In this document: piece by piece, positions 1 to 8,494 of the stretch
Numbering within the stretch: the stretch's first letter is position 1
How the letters are laid out: each line of letters opens with the position of its first letter
NCBI RefSeq assembly: GCF_035930445.1
Contig: NZ_CP142394.1
Location: 1,211,501 to 1,275,500, forward strand
Source: Sphingopyxis chilensis
GTDB taxonomy: Bacteria > Pseudomonadota > Alphaproteobacteria > Sphingomonadales > Sphingomonadaceae
Direction: 5' to 3'
DNA length: 64,000 nt
Notes under the pieces: generated by a model
What the model was told of the DNA's origin: nothing
The model's input: the letters and a program-made list of their open reading frames with translations, nothing else
The model's database searches: none
Translations under genes and position numbers: made by a program

Positions 1-424
1 GCACGGCGCTGGTGATGAGAGCTGCGCTGTCAGAGCCCGAACCGGGTTCGGTGAGACAGAAGCTCACGATCACCTCGCCCGTCGCGATGCGCGGAAGCCA
101 TTCGGCCTGCTGGTCCGGCGTTCCGTCGATCAGAAGCGCCTGCGATCCGAGGCCGAGGTTGATGCCGACGATCGAGCGGAACGCGGCCGAACTCCAGGTC
201 AGTTCCATGATGACCTCGATTTCCTCCGAGGATCTCAAACCGAGCCCGCCATGTTCCTCGGGCGTCGTCAGGCCGAACAGCCCCATCTCGCGAAAGTCGC
301 GCAGAATTTCCTCGGGGATGGCGTCGTCCTCGGCGACGCGCGCCTCGAGCGGAACGAGCTTCTCGCGGGTATAGCGCCGGACGGTATCGACAAGTTGGTC
401 GAGCGTTTCTGGATCGACTGCCAT
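1..424 (-). CDS. Acyl-CoA dehydrogenase, N-terminal part (cut by window edge)
   Basis: Reading leftward from the ATG at 424, 141 codons are visible before the window ends. The segment has the all-alpha N-terminal domain of acyl-CoA dehydrogenases (EEILRDFREMGLFGLTTPEE, about residues 38-57) followed by the FAD and substrate signature FCLTEPGSGSD near residue 125. These FAD enzymes oxidise an acyl-CoA to the 2-enoyl-CoA. The start lies two bases after the stop of the thiolase gene, so it is the last visible member of the minus-strand beta-oxidation operon that begins at 4857. The substrate cannot be read from the fragment. Confidence 0.93.
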   Translation of the reverse strand, partial: MAVDPETLDQLVDTVRRYTREKLVPLEARVAEDDAIPEEILRDFREMGLFGLTTPEEHGGLGLRSSEEIEVIMELTWSSAAFRSIVGINLGLGSQALLIDGTPDQQAEWLPRIATGEVIVSFCLTEPGSGSDSAALITSAV

Positions 425-426
425 GA

Positions 427-1632
427 TCAGGCTCCTTCGAGGCCGACGATCGCAATCGCCGCGACATTCTGGTTCGGCATGCCGCCGAGGTTATGCGAGA
501 GGCCGAAGGTCGGCGTGCCCGCCACCTGCCGGTCTCCGGCGCGGCCCAGGAGCTGCAGGTAATTTTCGTAGATCATGCGGATGCCCGATGCGCCGATCGG
601 GTGGCCGAAACATTTGAGGCCGCCGTCGATCTGGCACGGGTTTTTCCCGTCGGCGTCGAACCGGCCGTCGAGAACATCCTTCCAGCCCTGGCCTTCGCGC
701 GAAATGGCAAGATCCTCCATCGTCACCAGTTCGGTGATCGAGAAGCAGTCGTGCACCTCCATGAGACTGACCTGGCTGCCGGGATCGCTAATCCCCGCTT
801 CCTTATAGGCCTTGGCGGCGGCGATGCGCGTGGTGTGGAGATAGCTTCCGTCCCAGCCGGCGCCCTGCAGCTCCCAGCCGTTCGAGACGGCAAGCTGGAG
901 TGCTTTTACCGTGACGAGATCTGTCTTGCCGAGCGACCGTGCGATCTCCGGCGTGGTGACGATCGCGACGGCGGCGCCGTCCGAGACGCCGCAGCAATCA
1001 TAAAGACCGAGCGGTGCCGCGATCATCGGCGCGTTCATCACCGTCTCGATATCGACGGGTTTCCTGAGGTGCGCCTTGGGGTTTTTCGCGCCATTGGCGT
1101 GGCTCTTGACCGACACATGCGCCATCGCGCGCTTGAGGTCATCGGGCGCGATGCCATGTTTTGCCTGATAGGCCGAGGCGAGCTGGGCGAAATTACCGGG
1201 CGCCGAGCCCACGACGCCGATCATGTCGAACATGGTCCCGCGCGTGCGGACGGGAAGCCCGCCATAGCCCGTATCCTTGAGCTTCTCGACGCCGACTGCG
1301 AGCGCGATGTCCGCGGCGCCCGATGCCACGGCATAGACCGCGCCGCGAAACGCCTCGGTGCCGCTCGCGCAATAATTTTCGACTTTGGTGACCGCGCAAT
1401 TGGGCAAGCGCAGCGCGATGGCGGCGGGGATGCCCGAGGGCCCGACGTTCATCGCGTCGAAGCCGACCGATTGCCAGGCGGCATCGATCTGCGAGGGCTC
1501 GATGCCGGCGTCGGCCATTGCCTCGACATAGGCCTCGACCATGAGTTGCTCGGCGTCGTCGTTCCAGCGCTCGCCGAAGCGGGCGCAGCCCATGCCGAGG
1601 ATCGCCACCTTGTCCCTGATACCGCTAGCCAT
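427..1632 (-). CDS. SCP2-type thiolase (acetyl-CoA acetyltransferase family)
   Basis: A 401-residue thiolase of the lipid-transfer/SCP2 type, expected to cleave 3-oxoacyl-CoA with CoA. The nucleophile is in NYCASGTEAF, the second catalytic block is HDCFSITE, and the C-terminal histidine is in GHPIGASG, so all active-site elements are intact. The frame is open 22 codons further upstream, but that would run into the preceding gene, which ends at 1634; the ATG at 1632 gives MASGIRDKVAILGMG, the usual family N-terminus. It follows a ketosynthase-DUF35 fusion by one base. DUF35 proteins commonly pair with SCP2-type thiolases, so the two products may form a complex. Confidence 0.92.
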   Translation of the reverse strand: MASGIRDKVAILGMGCARFGERWNDDAEQLMVEAYVEAMADAGIEPSQIDAAWQSVGFDAMNVGPSGIPAAIALRLPNCAVTKVENYCASGTEAFRGAVYAVASGAADIALAVGVEKLKDTGYGGLPVRTRGTMFDMIGVVGSAPGNFAQLASAYQAKHGIAPDDLKRAMAHVSVKSHANGAKNPKAHLRKPVDIETVMNAPMIAAPLGLYDCCGVSDGAAVAIVTTPEIARSLGKTDLVTVKALQLAVSNGWELQGAGWDGSYLHTTRIAAAKAYKEAGISDPGSQVSLMEVHDCFSITELVTMEDLAISREGQGWKDVLDGRFDADGKNPCQIDGGLKCFGHPIGASGIRMIYENYLQLLGRAGDRQVAGTPTFGLSHNLGGMPNQNVAAIAIVGLEGA

Positions 1633-1633
1633 C

Positions 1634-3082
1634 TCAATTGCCCTCCGCGGCCGGAACCGCTTTCCAGAAATATTTGACGAACCCGCTACGCTCGTCATGC
1701 GCCTTGATGCGGAACATCATTCGCACCGGCGCGCCAACGTAGATGCTCGCGGGATCGGCATCGGTGAATTCGATCATCATCCGCCCGCCGCCGTCGAACT
1801 CGATCATGCCGTAATAATTGGGCGGATCGGGGGTGTAGGTCAGACTGTCGGCGGTGTAGGTCAGCACCTTCGCGCGGCGGTGCGCGAAGGGATAATCCTC
1901 CTGCGTCCCGATCGCGGGTTCGTTCTGGTTGACGCTGATTTCCGAGCGCGGGAACTGGACCGTTCCCGTGACGGTGCAGCGTCCGCCGACAAGGCCGAGC
2001 ACCGCCTTGCGGTTGCGATAGAGGGCCGTGAGCACCGGCTTCTGGTCGAATTCGGCGCGCTTGCCGAGTTCGAGGTTGAGATGGCCCGCAAAGGCCAGAT
2101 ATTTAAGATAATTCTCTTCCTTGCGCGATCGCGCGAGCGCCGCCGTCAGCCCGCCCGCGGGCGCAGCCTGGCCGGCGGCTCCGGTCGCCTCGAGAAGGAG
2201 CGCGTCGGCGCCTTGGCCGAAACCGAGGACGAGGATCTTCTCGCCGGCCTTTGCCCGCTCGAGCGCCGCCGCTAGCATCAAAAGCGGATGCGCGCAGCCG
2301 GCAAAACCGAGGTTCGCGGCCAGATCGTCGACCACCGCTTCGGCGGCGATGCCCGCCTTGGCGGCGAGCGCACCCGCGGCGCCCTTCGCCGGAATTGCGG
2401 CCGCGAAATGGGCGATGTCCAAGCCGCTCAACCCTTGCGCTGCGAGCAGGCCGCTCACCGCTTCGCCGGCGAGCTTCGCATAGCCTTCCTCGCGGATCCA
2501 GCGGGCCTCCCAGCCATAGTCGAACTCGGCGGCGGTGGTGCGGAAATGATCGACGAAATCTGCCGACACGCTGTGGCTGCCGATGAAGCGCGCGAGACCC
2601 TCACCGGGGCCGACGAGCAAGGCGGCGGCAGCATCGCCATTGGCGAGTTCGTCTTCGGAGGCCGGACGCGCGCGTCGCTTCTCCGAGGCGGCGACCAGCG
2701 TGCAGCCGCTATCGGCCGAACGGAAAGCCTGGATCAAGGCGCCGGTGCCGGCCTTCTGGCTCGTCCCGACGTCGAGCGTCAGCACGGCATCGGGCAGCGT
2801 CAGCGCTTCCTTGACGATGCCGGCATTCTGGCGGTCGGCGAAGGGCGCGCTGGTCGAGGCCAGCAGGAGGGTCGAAACATCGGCCGCATCCTGCCCCACG
2901 AGGCAATCGCGTGCGGCCTCGACCGCCATGGTAACGACATCCTCGTCCCAGTTCGCGATCGCGCGCTCGCCGCGGGCGAGCCCCCTCAGACCGGGCGCGA
3001 ACCATTTATTGGCTTCATAGACGGCAGCGCGCTGGAGGCGCATCAGCGGCACATAGGCGCCAATGGACAGGATACCGGACAT
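1634..3082 (-). CDS. HMG-CoA-synthase-like (thiolase fold) protein fused to DUF35/OB-fold domain, catalytic residues lost
   Basis: A 482-residue fusion. Residues about 1-300 have the fold of HMG-CoA synthase/ketoacyl synthase III (TLDVGTSQKAGTGAL; ILVLGFGQGADALLLEA). Residues about 315-480 are a DUF35 domain ending in an acyl-CoA-binding OB fold. The nucleophilic cysteine position (normally xCxAGT) is Gln109, the usual His of the HxP block is Ala229 (AAIP), and the DUF35 zinc ribbon retains only one cysteine (GGRCTVTG). A condensing role is therefore doubtful; a scaffold or acyl-CoA-presenting partner for the adjacent thiolase is more likely. The ATG at 3082 overlaps the upstream stop as ATGA, which fixes the start against a longer open frame. 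Confidence 0.85.
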   Translation of the reverse strand: MSGILSIGAYVPLMRLQRAAVYEANKWFAPGLRGLARGERAIANWDEDVVTMAVEAARDCLVGQDAADVSTLLLASTSAPFADRQNAGIVKEALTLPDAVLTLDVGTSQKAGTGALIQAFRSADSGCTLVAASEKRRARPASEDELANGDAAAALLVGPGEGLARFIGSHSVSADFVDHFRTTAAEFDYGWEARWIREEGYAKLAGEAVSGLLAAQGLSGLDIAHFAAAIPAKGAAGALAAKAGIAAEAVVDDLAANLGFAGCAHPLLMLAAALERAKAGEKILVLGFGQGADALLLEATGAAGQAAPAGGLTAALARSRKEENYLKYLAFAGHLNLELGKRAEFDQKPVLTALYRNRKAVLGLVGGRCTVTGTVQFPRSEISVNQNEPAIGTQEDYPFAHRRAKVLTYTADSLTYTPDPPNYYGMIEFDGGGRMMIEFTDADPASIYVGAPVRMMFRIKAHDERSGFVKYFWKAVPAAEGN

Positions 3083-3942
3083 CAGATCGTAAACTCCGCA
3101 AAGCCATTGTCGAGAACGAGGGCGTTCCGCTCGGGTGCGCGGACCTGGAAGGAGGCCTCGCCGGGCGCGCCGCGCCATAGCGCGAGTTCGAGCCGGTCGC
3201 CGGGAAAGACGGGGGCGGTGAACCGGCAGTCGAGCCGCGCGAGCCGCGCCGGATCGTTGCCGCACAGCGCGGCGAGGAGCGCGCGCCCGGCGATGCCATA
3301 GGTGCAAAGCCCGTGGAGGATCGGCCGGTCGAGGCCCGCCGCGGCGGCGACCGCGGGGTTGGCATGGAGCGGATTATAGTCGCCCGAGAGGCGGTAGATC
3401 AGCGCTTGCTCGGGCCGGGTTGCAAGTTCGGCGCGCTCGTCCGCGGCCGAGGACGGCACCTGGTGCGGTGCACGCGGGGGAAGCGAGGGCCCGCCGCAGC
3501 CGCCGTCGCCCCGCAGGAAGGAGACCTGGGTTACGCTGGCGAGCAGGGTGCCGGTTGCGGCGTCGAAAATCTTGCGCGTCGAATAGAGGAGGGCGCCCTT
3601 ATCGGCACCCTTGTCGACGATATGGTCGATGGTGAGCTCGCCGCGGACCTCGCCCTCGACCGGAAGCGGGGCGTGGAAGACGACCGATTGCTCGGCATGA
3701 AGCACGCGCTTCCAGTCGATGCCATATTCGGGCTCCTTCTGCCAAAAGCCCGGATAGGCTAGAACGACCGCCATCGTCGGCAGCGTCTGCAGCCCTTCTT
3801 CATAGACGAAGCGGAGGTCGTCCTTGTCCGACTGCTGTCCCGCGCCGACCCCGAGCGCGTACAGCATCGTGTCGCGGCGCGTATAGCGATGATGTGTAAC
3901 GCGGGGCGGGAGCGAGAGCAGGCGATCACGATCGAACGACAT
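3082..3942 (-). CDS. MaoC-family enoyl-CoA hydratase (hydratase 2 type)
   Basis: A 286-residue double-hotdog protein of the MaoC/hydratase-2 family, the size of the hydratase unit of peroxisomal MFE-2. The catalytic motif is complete near residues 185-200: YRLSGDYNPLHANPAVA, with Asp and His of the SGDxNPLH signature, followed by PILHGLCTYG. The expected reaction is hydration of a trans-2-enoyl-CoA to the (R)-3-hydroxyacyl-CoA. It lies three bases after an MFE-2-type SDR, so the two genes are a split version of the MFE-2 hydratase/dehydrogenase pair. Coupled by ATGA to the downstream gene. Confidence 0.93.
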   Translation of the reverse strand: MSFDRDRLLSLPPRVTHHRYTRRDTMLYALGVGAGQQSDKDDLRFVYEEGLQTLPTMAVVLAYPGFWQKEPEYGIDWKRVLHAEQSVVFHAPLPVEGEVRGELTIDHIVDKGADKGALLYSTRKIFDAATGTLLASVTQVSFLRGDGGCGGPSLPPRAPHQVPSSAADERAELATRPEQALIYRLSGDYNPLHANPAVAAAAGLDRPILHGLCTYGIAGRALLAALCGNDPARLARLDCRFTAPVFPGDRLELALWRGAPGEASFQVRAPERNALVLDNGFAEFTI

Positions 3943-3945
3943 CGC

Positions 3946-4857
3946 TTAGACGGGGTCCCAGGCGAAGACGTCGCTCGAGCGGGTCAGTGAATGGAAGCTC
4001 GGACGGAAGGCGGGCAGCAGTTCCGAGGCGATCGTCTCGGGCGTCCAGCCGTCGGACCGGTGCATCGAGCGGATCGGGCGCGGCACCGAAAAGAGGAAAA
4101 TCTCATTCTTGCGGACCGCGAAAATCTGGCCGCTGACTTCCTTCGCCGCATCCGACGCGAGGAAGACGGCGAGGGGCGCGATCTTGTCTGCCGACATCGC
4201 CTTGAAGCGCTCGACCCGTTCGCGCTCGGCTTCGGTCTCGGCCGGGATCGTCGCCGTCATACGGCTCCAGGCGAAAGGGGCGATGCAGTTCGAGGTGACG
4301 CCCGAACGCGCCATATCGAGCGCGATCGAATTGGAGAGCCCCACGACGCCCATCTTCGCCGCCGAATAATTGGCCTGCCCGAAGTTGCCGATCAGCCCCG
4401 AGGTCGAGGTGAAGTGGACGAAGGCGCCCGCGCCCTGATCCTTGAAATGGAGCGCGGCGGCCTTGGATACATAATAATAGCCATTGAGGTTGATCCGGAT
4501 CACATCGTCCCAGTCGACCTGGCTCATCTTGTGAAAGATGCGATCGCGCAGAATGCCGGCATTGTTTACCACCGCGTCGAGCTTGCCGAAGGCGCCCAGG
4601 GCATCTTCGACGATGCTGGCTGCAGCGGCGGGGTCCGAAATATCCGCGGCGTTGACGATCGCCTGACCGCCCGCGGCGCGGATTTCCGCGACGACCTCTT
4701 CGGCAGGCCCGGCGTCGCGGCCTTCGCCGTCCTGCGAGCCGCCCAGATCATTCACGACGACGGATGCGCCCTCGCGCGCGGCCAGAAGGGCGATCTCGCG
4801 CCCGATCCCACGTCCGCCGCCAGTTACCGCCACGACCTTTCCTGAAAGCATGGTCAC
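3946..4857 (-). CDS. SDR-family (R)-3-hydroxyacyl-CoA dehydrogenase, MFE-2 type
   Basis: A 303-residue short-chain dehydrogenase. It has a TGGGRGIG nucleotide-binding loop at residues 13-20, the NDLGGS and AGPAEEVV blocks typical of peroxisomal MFE-2 dehydrogenases, NNAGILRDR, and the catalytic YSAAK. It should oxidise (R)-3-hydroxyacyl-CoA to the 3-oxoacyl-CoA, acting after the MaoC hydratase and before the thiolase of the same operon. The GTG at 4857 is preferred because a GGAGG sits eight bases upstream; an ATG two codons in is the alternative. A paralogue of the same subtype lies at 54796-55710. First gene of the operon, so the promoter should lie in the AT-rich stretch just upstream. Confidence 0.92.
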   Translation of the reverse strand: MTMLSGKVVAVTGGGRGIGREIALLAAREGASVVVNDLGGSQDGEGRDAGPAEEVVAEIRAAGGQAIVNAADISDPAAAASIVEDALGAFGKLDAVVNNAGILRDRIFHKMSQVDWDDVIRINLNGYYYVSKAAALHFKDQGAGAFVHFTSTSGLIGNFGQANYSAAKMGVVGLSNSIALDMARSGVTSNCIAPFAWSRMTATIPAETEAERERVERFKAMSADKIAPLAVFLASDAAKEVSGQIFAVRKNEIFLFSVPRPIRSMHRSDGWTPETIASELLPAFRPSFHSLTRSSDVFAWDPV

Positions 4858-5285
4858 GAATCAATCCTCCACCAGTTGATAGCGCCCTCCTAGAGCGCGT
4901 ATCGTTATTATTCAATATAAAGAATTATTCTATTCCACATAGAGAATGAAAGCGCGATTTGGGTTGGAAGGGCGCGCTCGAACAGCGCATGGCAGACGGA
5001 AGATTGTCCGGACGGATCGTCCGGTTGCCGGGAGGGTCTGAAACGGCGCGGCCTGGCTCCGGCGGTCCTCGTCGACGGCGTCCGAAGGTGTCGAGAAGGG
5101 CGAAGCTGCCCGCGGCCGGCGGATCGCTCTGCTTGGAGCGCGCGCGGAACGAAGGGCCGGGACGGCGGGCTAAAGTCGGTTCGGGCAAGGCGCCGCTGCC
5201 GCCCGGCCTGGAAGGCTCCGCGTCGTGGCCTTCCCCTGGCCGCCAGCCAGCCGGCCAGCAGCGCGCTCCCCGCGGGCGCTGTTGC
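4858..5285. other. Intergenic region with AT-rich promoter zone
   Basis: No credible gene: the long open frames here show no family features and cross the HxlR gene antisense. The only notable part is 4900-4935, which is strikingly AT-rich against the GC-rich background and lies 45-80 bases before the SDR start, as expected for the promoter of the minus-strand operon. It contains a small inverted repeat, AGAAT-T-ATTCT, at 4921-4931. The remaining 350 bases are GC-rich and featureless. Confidence 0.5.
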
Positions 5286-5756
5286 CTATTCGGCCGCGAC
5301 CGGGGGCTTCTCGCGCGCGCTCAGCTGAAAATCGCGCGGCCGGACGACCTTGCCGTTCGCCGAGAGCGGGCGCATGCGGGGAAGCGGCCGGCCGCCGATC
5401 CGGTCGACCAGGACATGCCCCGGTTCGCCGGTCTCAAAACAATGTTCCTCGCCCCATTGCCAGAGCGCGATGAGGAGGACGTAGAGATCCTCGCCCTTTT
5501 CGGTGAGAATATAACGCCGGCTGCGGCCGTCGCGATCGGGCTCGGTACGGAATATGTCTTCCTCGATCATTTTCTTGAGCCGTTTCGAGAGGATATTGCG
5601 AGCGATTCCGAGGCGCTTCTCGAAGTCGCTGAAGCGCTGTTGGCCGTGAAAGGCTTCGCGCACGAGCAGCAGGGACCACCAGTCGCCCACGACCTCGAGC
5701 GCGCGCGCGATGCCGCAGGCTGCTCCGCCGAGATCGGTCCTTTTTCCCTTCATCAT
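5286..5756 (-). CDS. HxlR-family winged-helix transcriptional regulator
   Basis: A 156-residue HxlR-type regulator. It has the family cysteine (Cys14), the GDWWSLLLVREAF helix, the recognition region LGIARNILSKRLKKM, and the wing RYILTEKGEDLY. It is divergently transcribed from the unknown protein at 5883, and the 126-bp gap contains a 16-bp direct repeat that is a good operator candidate. Closely related in sequence to the regulator at 29146-29634 (shared KGKRTDLG, GDWWSLL, LARNILS), so the two may sense similar ligands. ATG codons occur at 5756 and 5753; either could start the protein. Confidence 0.93.
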   Translation of the reverse strand: MMKGKRTDLGGAACGIARALEVVGDWWSLLLVREAFHGQQRFSDFEKRLGIARNILSKRLKKMIEEDIFRTEPDRDGRSRRYILTEKGEDLYVLLIALWQWGEEHCFETGEPGHVLVDRIGGRPLPRMRPLSANGKVVRPRDFQLSAREKPPVAAE

Positions 5757-5785
5757 TTTCTGCCTTGCTCATGCCGTTCAAAGAG

Positions 5786-5839
5786 GGTTGCAAAGTTAAA
5801 CTAGTTTGGTCAATGTGTCGAGAGGTTGCAAAGTTAAAC
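5786..5839. promoter_or_regulatory. 16-bp direct repeat with embedded palindrome, candidate HxlR operator
   Basis: The sequence GGTTGCAAAGTTAAAC occurs exactly at 5786-5801 and again at 5824-5839, a 38-bp period. The first copy runs into a perfect 10-bp palindrome, AAACTAGTTT (5798-5807). It lies between the HxlR gene and the divergent gene at 5883, in the expected promoter positions of both. Binding by the adjacent HxlR protein is inferred from the position. Confidence 0.6.
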
Positions 5840-5882
5840 CTAATGCCGATTCCCCGGCGGACACATAAGCGGAGTAGCTCAA

Positions 5883-6611
5883 GTGACGGATCTACTGAAT
5901 TTGGCGCTGAAGGCGCACGGCGGTCTCGATCGCTGGCAGAAGGTAAAGACGCTGGAAGCGCGGGCGTCGGTCGGCGGCGCGATCTGGCCGCTCAAGGGCT
6001 GGGAAGGGCATCTTGAAGATGCGAGCTTCACCGTCGATGCGCAGCATCAGCATGTCGAATACCGATCCGGCGCTGCCCCCGGGCAGCGCAGTATCTACGA
6101 GCCCGACCGCACGTCGATCTTGGCTGACGACGGCCAGCTTGTCGGCGAACGGACGTCGCCCCGGGCCTCCTTCGCCGATCACAAGGTGACGACGCCGTGG
6201 GACAGCCAGCACATCATCTATTTCAGCGGTTATGCGATCTGGACCTATCTCACCACGCCCTTCCTCTTCGCGCGCCCGGGGTTTGAGGTCCAGGAGATCG
6301 ATCCGTGGGACGGCGAGGGCGAGGTCTGGCGCCGCCTGCGCGTCAAATTTCCGCCCGATGTCCCTAGCCATTCGGCGGAGCAGACCTTCTATTTCGGCCC
6401 GGACGGGGTGCTGCGGCGCCACGATTACAGCGTCGAGATCATGGGCGTGTTCGGAGGCACGTCGAGCGCCAACTATGCGCTCGAGCCCCGCGAATTCGAT
6501 GGTCTCGTCTATCCGACCCAGCGCCGTGTCTACCGGATCGGCGAGAACAACCTGCCGCTTCGCGACAATGTGCTCGTTTCGATCGATATCCACGACGTCA
6601 AGGCTGCCTGA
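5883..6611 (+). CDS. Conserved protein of unknown function (paralogue of 23397-24113)
   Basis: A 242-residue soluble protein with no signal peptide. It starts at GTG 5883, eight bases after GGAG. I do not recognise a characterised family. Conserved blocks shared with the paralogue at 23397 are AHGGL..W near the N-terminus, a central segment YLTTPFLF, PGFE..EI.PW..EGE.WRRL, and a strand-rich C-terminus with RRHDY. The tryptophan- and tyrosine-rich, beta-strand-like pattern recalls lipid-binding barrel folds (LolA-like), but that is only an impression. It is followed 12 bases later by an Old Yellow Enzyme, suggesting co-transcription and a role with a hydrophobic enone substrate. Confidence 0.8.
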   Translation: MTDLLNLALKAHGGLDRWQKVKTLEARASVGGAIWPLKGWEGHLEDASFTVDAQHQHVEYRSGAAPGQRSIYEPDRTSILADDGQLVGERTSPRASFADHKVTTPWDSQHIIYFSGYAIWTYLTTPFLFARPGFEVQEIDPWDGEGEVWRRLRVKFPPDVPSHSAEQTFYFGPDGVLRRHDYSVEIMGVFGGTSSANYALEPREFDGLVYPTQRRVYRIGENNLPLRDNVLVSIDIHDVKAA

Positions 6612-6623
6612 AGGAGCGCTTCC

Positions 6624-7739
6624 ATGTCCAAATCCGCACTTTTTACGCCGATCAAGGTTGGCGCTGCCGACCTTAAGCATCGCATTGTCATGGCGCCGCT
6701 GACGCGCATGCGCGCGGGTCAGCCCGACAATATTCCGCGCGAACTCAACGCCGAATATTATGCCCAGCGCGCGACGCCGGGCGGTCTCCTTATCGCCGAG
6801 GCGTCGCAGGTCATGCCGTCGGGGCAAGGCTATCCCGCGACGCCCGGCATCTATTCCGCGGAGCAGATCGAGGGCTGGCGCAAGGTGACCTCCGCGGTCC
6901 ATGCGAAAGGCGGCGCCATCTTCCTCCAGCTTTGGCATGTCGGCCGCATCTCGCATTCGAGTTTCCAGCCGGGAGGCACGCTCCCCGTCGCACCGTCGCC
7001 GGTTCCCGCGGCCGGCAACCATTTCAACGCGGCCTGGGGCCAGGTCCCGTTCGAGGCGCCGCGCGCTCTCGAAACCGCGGAGATCGCCGATCTCGTCCAA
7101 TCCTACCGGACCGGCGCGCGCAATGCCCGCGCCGCCGGTTTCGATGGCGTCGAACTTCATGGTGCGAACGGCTATCTGATCGAGCAATTCCTGCAGTCGC
7201 ACACCAATCTTCGCACCGACGAATATGGAGGATCGATCGCCAACCGGTCGCGCCTGATGCTCGAGGTGACGGCCGCGCTCATCGAGGAAGTCGGCGCCGA
7301 GCGCGTCGGCGTCCGGCTCTCGCCCTTCGGTACGACCAACAACAGCGGCGAGCAGGATCCCGTTCCGCTCTACAGCCACGCGATATCGAGCCTCGCCGAG
7401 CTTGGCCCCGCCTACCTTCACCTGATCGAGGGGCGCGCCAACCTCGCCCCCAAGCCCGACGGTTCGCCGGCCGATACGCGTTCGGCCAGCGAATTCTTCC
7501 GGCCGCTCTGGCCCGGCGTGCTGATCGCGGCGGGCGGATATGATCCCGCGCTCGCCGAAGGCGCGGTGCGCGAAGGCCATGCCGATGCCATCGCCTTTGG
7601 GCGGCCCTTCATCTCCAATCCCGACCTCGTCGACCGCATTGCTGCGGGCGCGGACCTCAACCCCTGGGATCGCTCCACTTTCTACGGCGGAGCGGAGAAG
7701 GGCTATATCGACTATCCGCGGCTTGAAGTCGCGGCCTGA
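6624..7739 (+). CDS. Old Yellow Enzyme family ene-reductase (NADH:flavin oxidoreductase)
   Basis: A 371-residue FMN-dependent TIM-barrel enzyme of the NemA/OPR group, which reduces the C=C bond of alpha,beta-unsaturated carbonyl compounds with NAD(P)H. Seen: MAPLTRMRA (FMN-binding Thr near residue 27), QLWHVGRISH, the substrate-binding pair His/Asn in ELHGANGYLIEQFLQ, the TDEYGGS block, and the C-terminal phosphate-binding FGRPFISNPDL. Length and motifs are complete. SD AAGGAG is well placed. Forms a two-gene unit with the unknown protein upstream and ends at a strong terminator hairpin. Confidence 0.95.
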   Translation: MSKSALFTPIKVGAADLKHRIVMAPLTRMRAGQPDNIPRELNAEYYAQRATPGGLLIAEASQVMPSGQGYPATPGIYSAEQIEGWRKVTSAVHAKGGAIFLQLWHVGRISHSSFQPGGTLPVAPSPVPAAGNHFNAAWGQVPFEAPRALETAEIADLVQSYRTGARNARAAGFDGVELHGANGYLIEQFLQSHTNLRTDEYGGSIANRSRLMLEVTAALIEEVGAERVGVRLSPFGTTNNSGEQDPVPLYSHAISSLAELGPAYLHLIEGRANLAPKPDGSPADTRSASEFFRPLWPGVLIAAGGYDPALAEGAVREGHADAIAFGRPFISNPDLVDRIAAGADLNPWDRSTFYGGAEKGYIDYPRLEVAA

Positions 7740-7751
7740 GCAGATACTGGT

Positions 7752-7780
7752 TCCGGGCGGGGCATCCGATCCCGCCCGGA
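7752..7780 (+). terminator. Rho-independent terminator after the ene-reductase
   Basis: Perfect 10-bp inverted repeat TCCGGGCGGG / CCCGCCCGGA with a 9-base loop, starting 13 bases after the ene-reductase stop and followed by CGTTTTCG. It separates this plus-strand gene from the convergent thioesterase. Confidence 0.8.
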
Positions 7781-7868
7781 CGTTTTCGATCGCGTCCGCC
7801 GGGATCGCCGCCAGATGGCGGCCGGCGGCATCACTCCGGCCGCCCCGGAAGCGCTAACGCGGCCGCGG

Positions 7869-8366
7869 CTAGCGCCGCGACTGGATGAAGCAGGTCGACG
7901 TCCCAGTGCCGATGATCCGTCCCTCGCGATCTTCCGCCACCGCGGTCGCGGTCGCCGTCCGTGTGCTGCGGCTGACGAGTTCGCCGATTGCGCGCACCTG
8001 TCCGCCTTCGGCCAGCAAGGGCCGCACGAACTTCACCTCGGTGCTGAGCGACACATAGGTTTCGCCGGCCTCGAGCACCGTCTGCACGGCAAAGCCCAGC
8101 ACAGAATCGAGAAACGTCATCATCCAGCCGCCATGGATGATGCCCATCGGGTTGAGATGGTCGGCTCCGGGTTCGCCGCGCAGGTCGACCCGGCCTCTTT
8201 CGATTTGGCCGAGCACGAAGTTCATCGTGCGCGCCATGGGCGGCGCCGGCACATTGCCCTCTTGGATCTCGAGAAGCTGTTCGAACCCGTCCAGACCCTT
8301 GATCGTGGCGGGGTCGGCCAGCCCGTAATTGTGGTGGAGCCTCTCGATTGTTTCGAAGAGCGGCAT
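7869..8366 (-). CDS. PaaI-family hotdog thioesterase
   Basis: A hotdog-fold acyl-CoA thioesterase of the PaaI type; 165 residues if started at the ATG at 8366 (MPLFETIERLHHNYG). The signature LNPMGIIHGGWMMTFLDSV carries the family HGG motif and catalytic Asp region, and VSLSTEVKFVRPL is the second conserved strand. The frame is open to 8483 but the extra 39 residues have no family character. It would hydrolyse acyl- or aryl-acyl-CoA esters, often as CoA-recycling relief in aromatic or fatty acid catabolism. Divergent from a TetR gene, with a palindromic operator between. Confidence 0.88.
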   Translation of the reverse strand: MPLFETIERLHHNYGLADPATIKGLDGFEQLLEIQEGNVPAPPMARTMNFVLGQIERGRVDLRGEPGADHLNPMGIIHGGWMMTFLDSVLGFAVQTVLEAGETYVSLSTEVKFVRPLLAEGGQVRAIGELVSRSTRTATATAVAEDREGRIIGTGTSTCFIQSRR

Positions 8367-8494
8367 TTTCTCTTCGGCGGGCACGGCGTCGGGCAAATGA
8401 TGATCCTTCCTCGCTGTCGGTGGCGCATCCGTCCACTCGTTGGGGCTGGAATGCGCGGGGCACGGATGACGCAATGCGTGCAAACCGCCCTAAA

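Noticed and set aside
4921..4931. AGAAT-T-ATTCT inverted repeat as an operator for the SDR operon
   Set aside because: Five-base arms in AT-rich DNA are expected by chance and no second copy was found.
4959..5804. Long plus-strand open frame across the HxlR gene and its 3' flank
   Set aside because: It is antisense to a clear HxlR gene, has no family motif and reflects GC-rich third-position bias.
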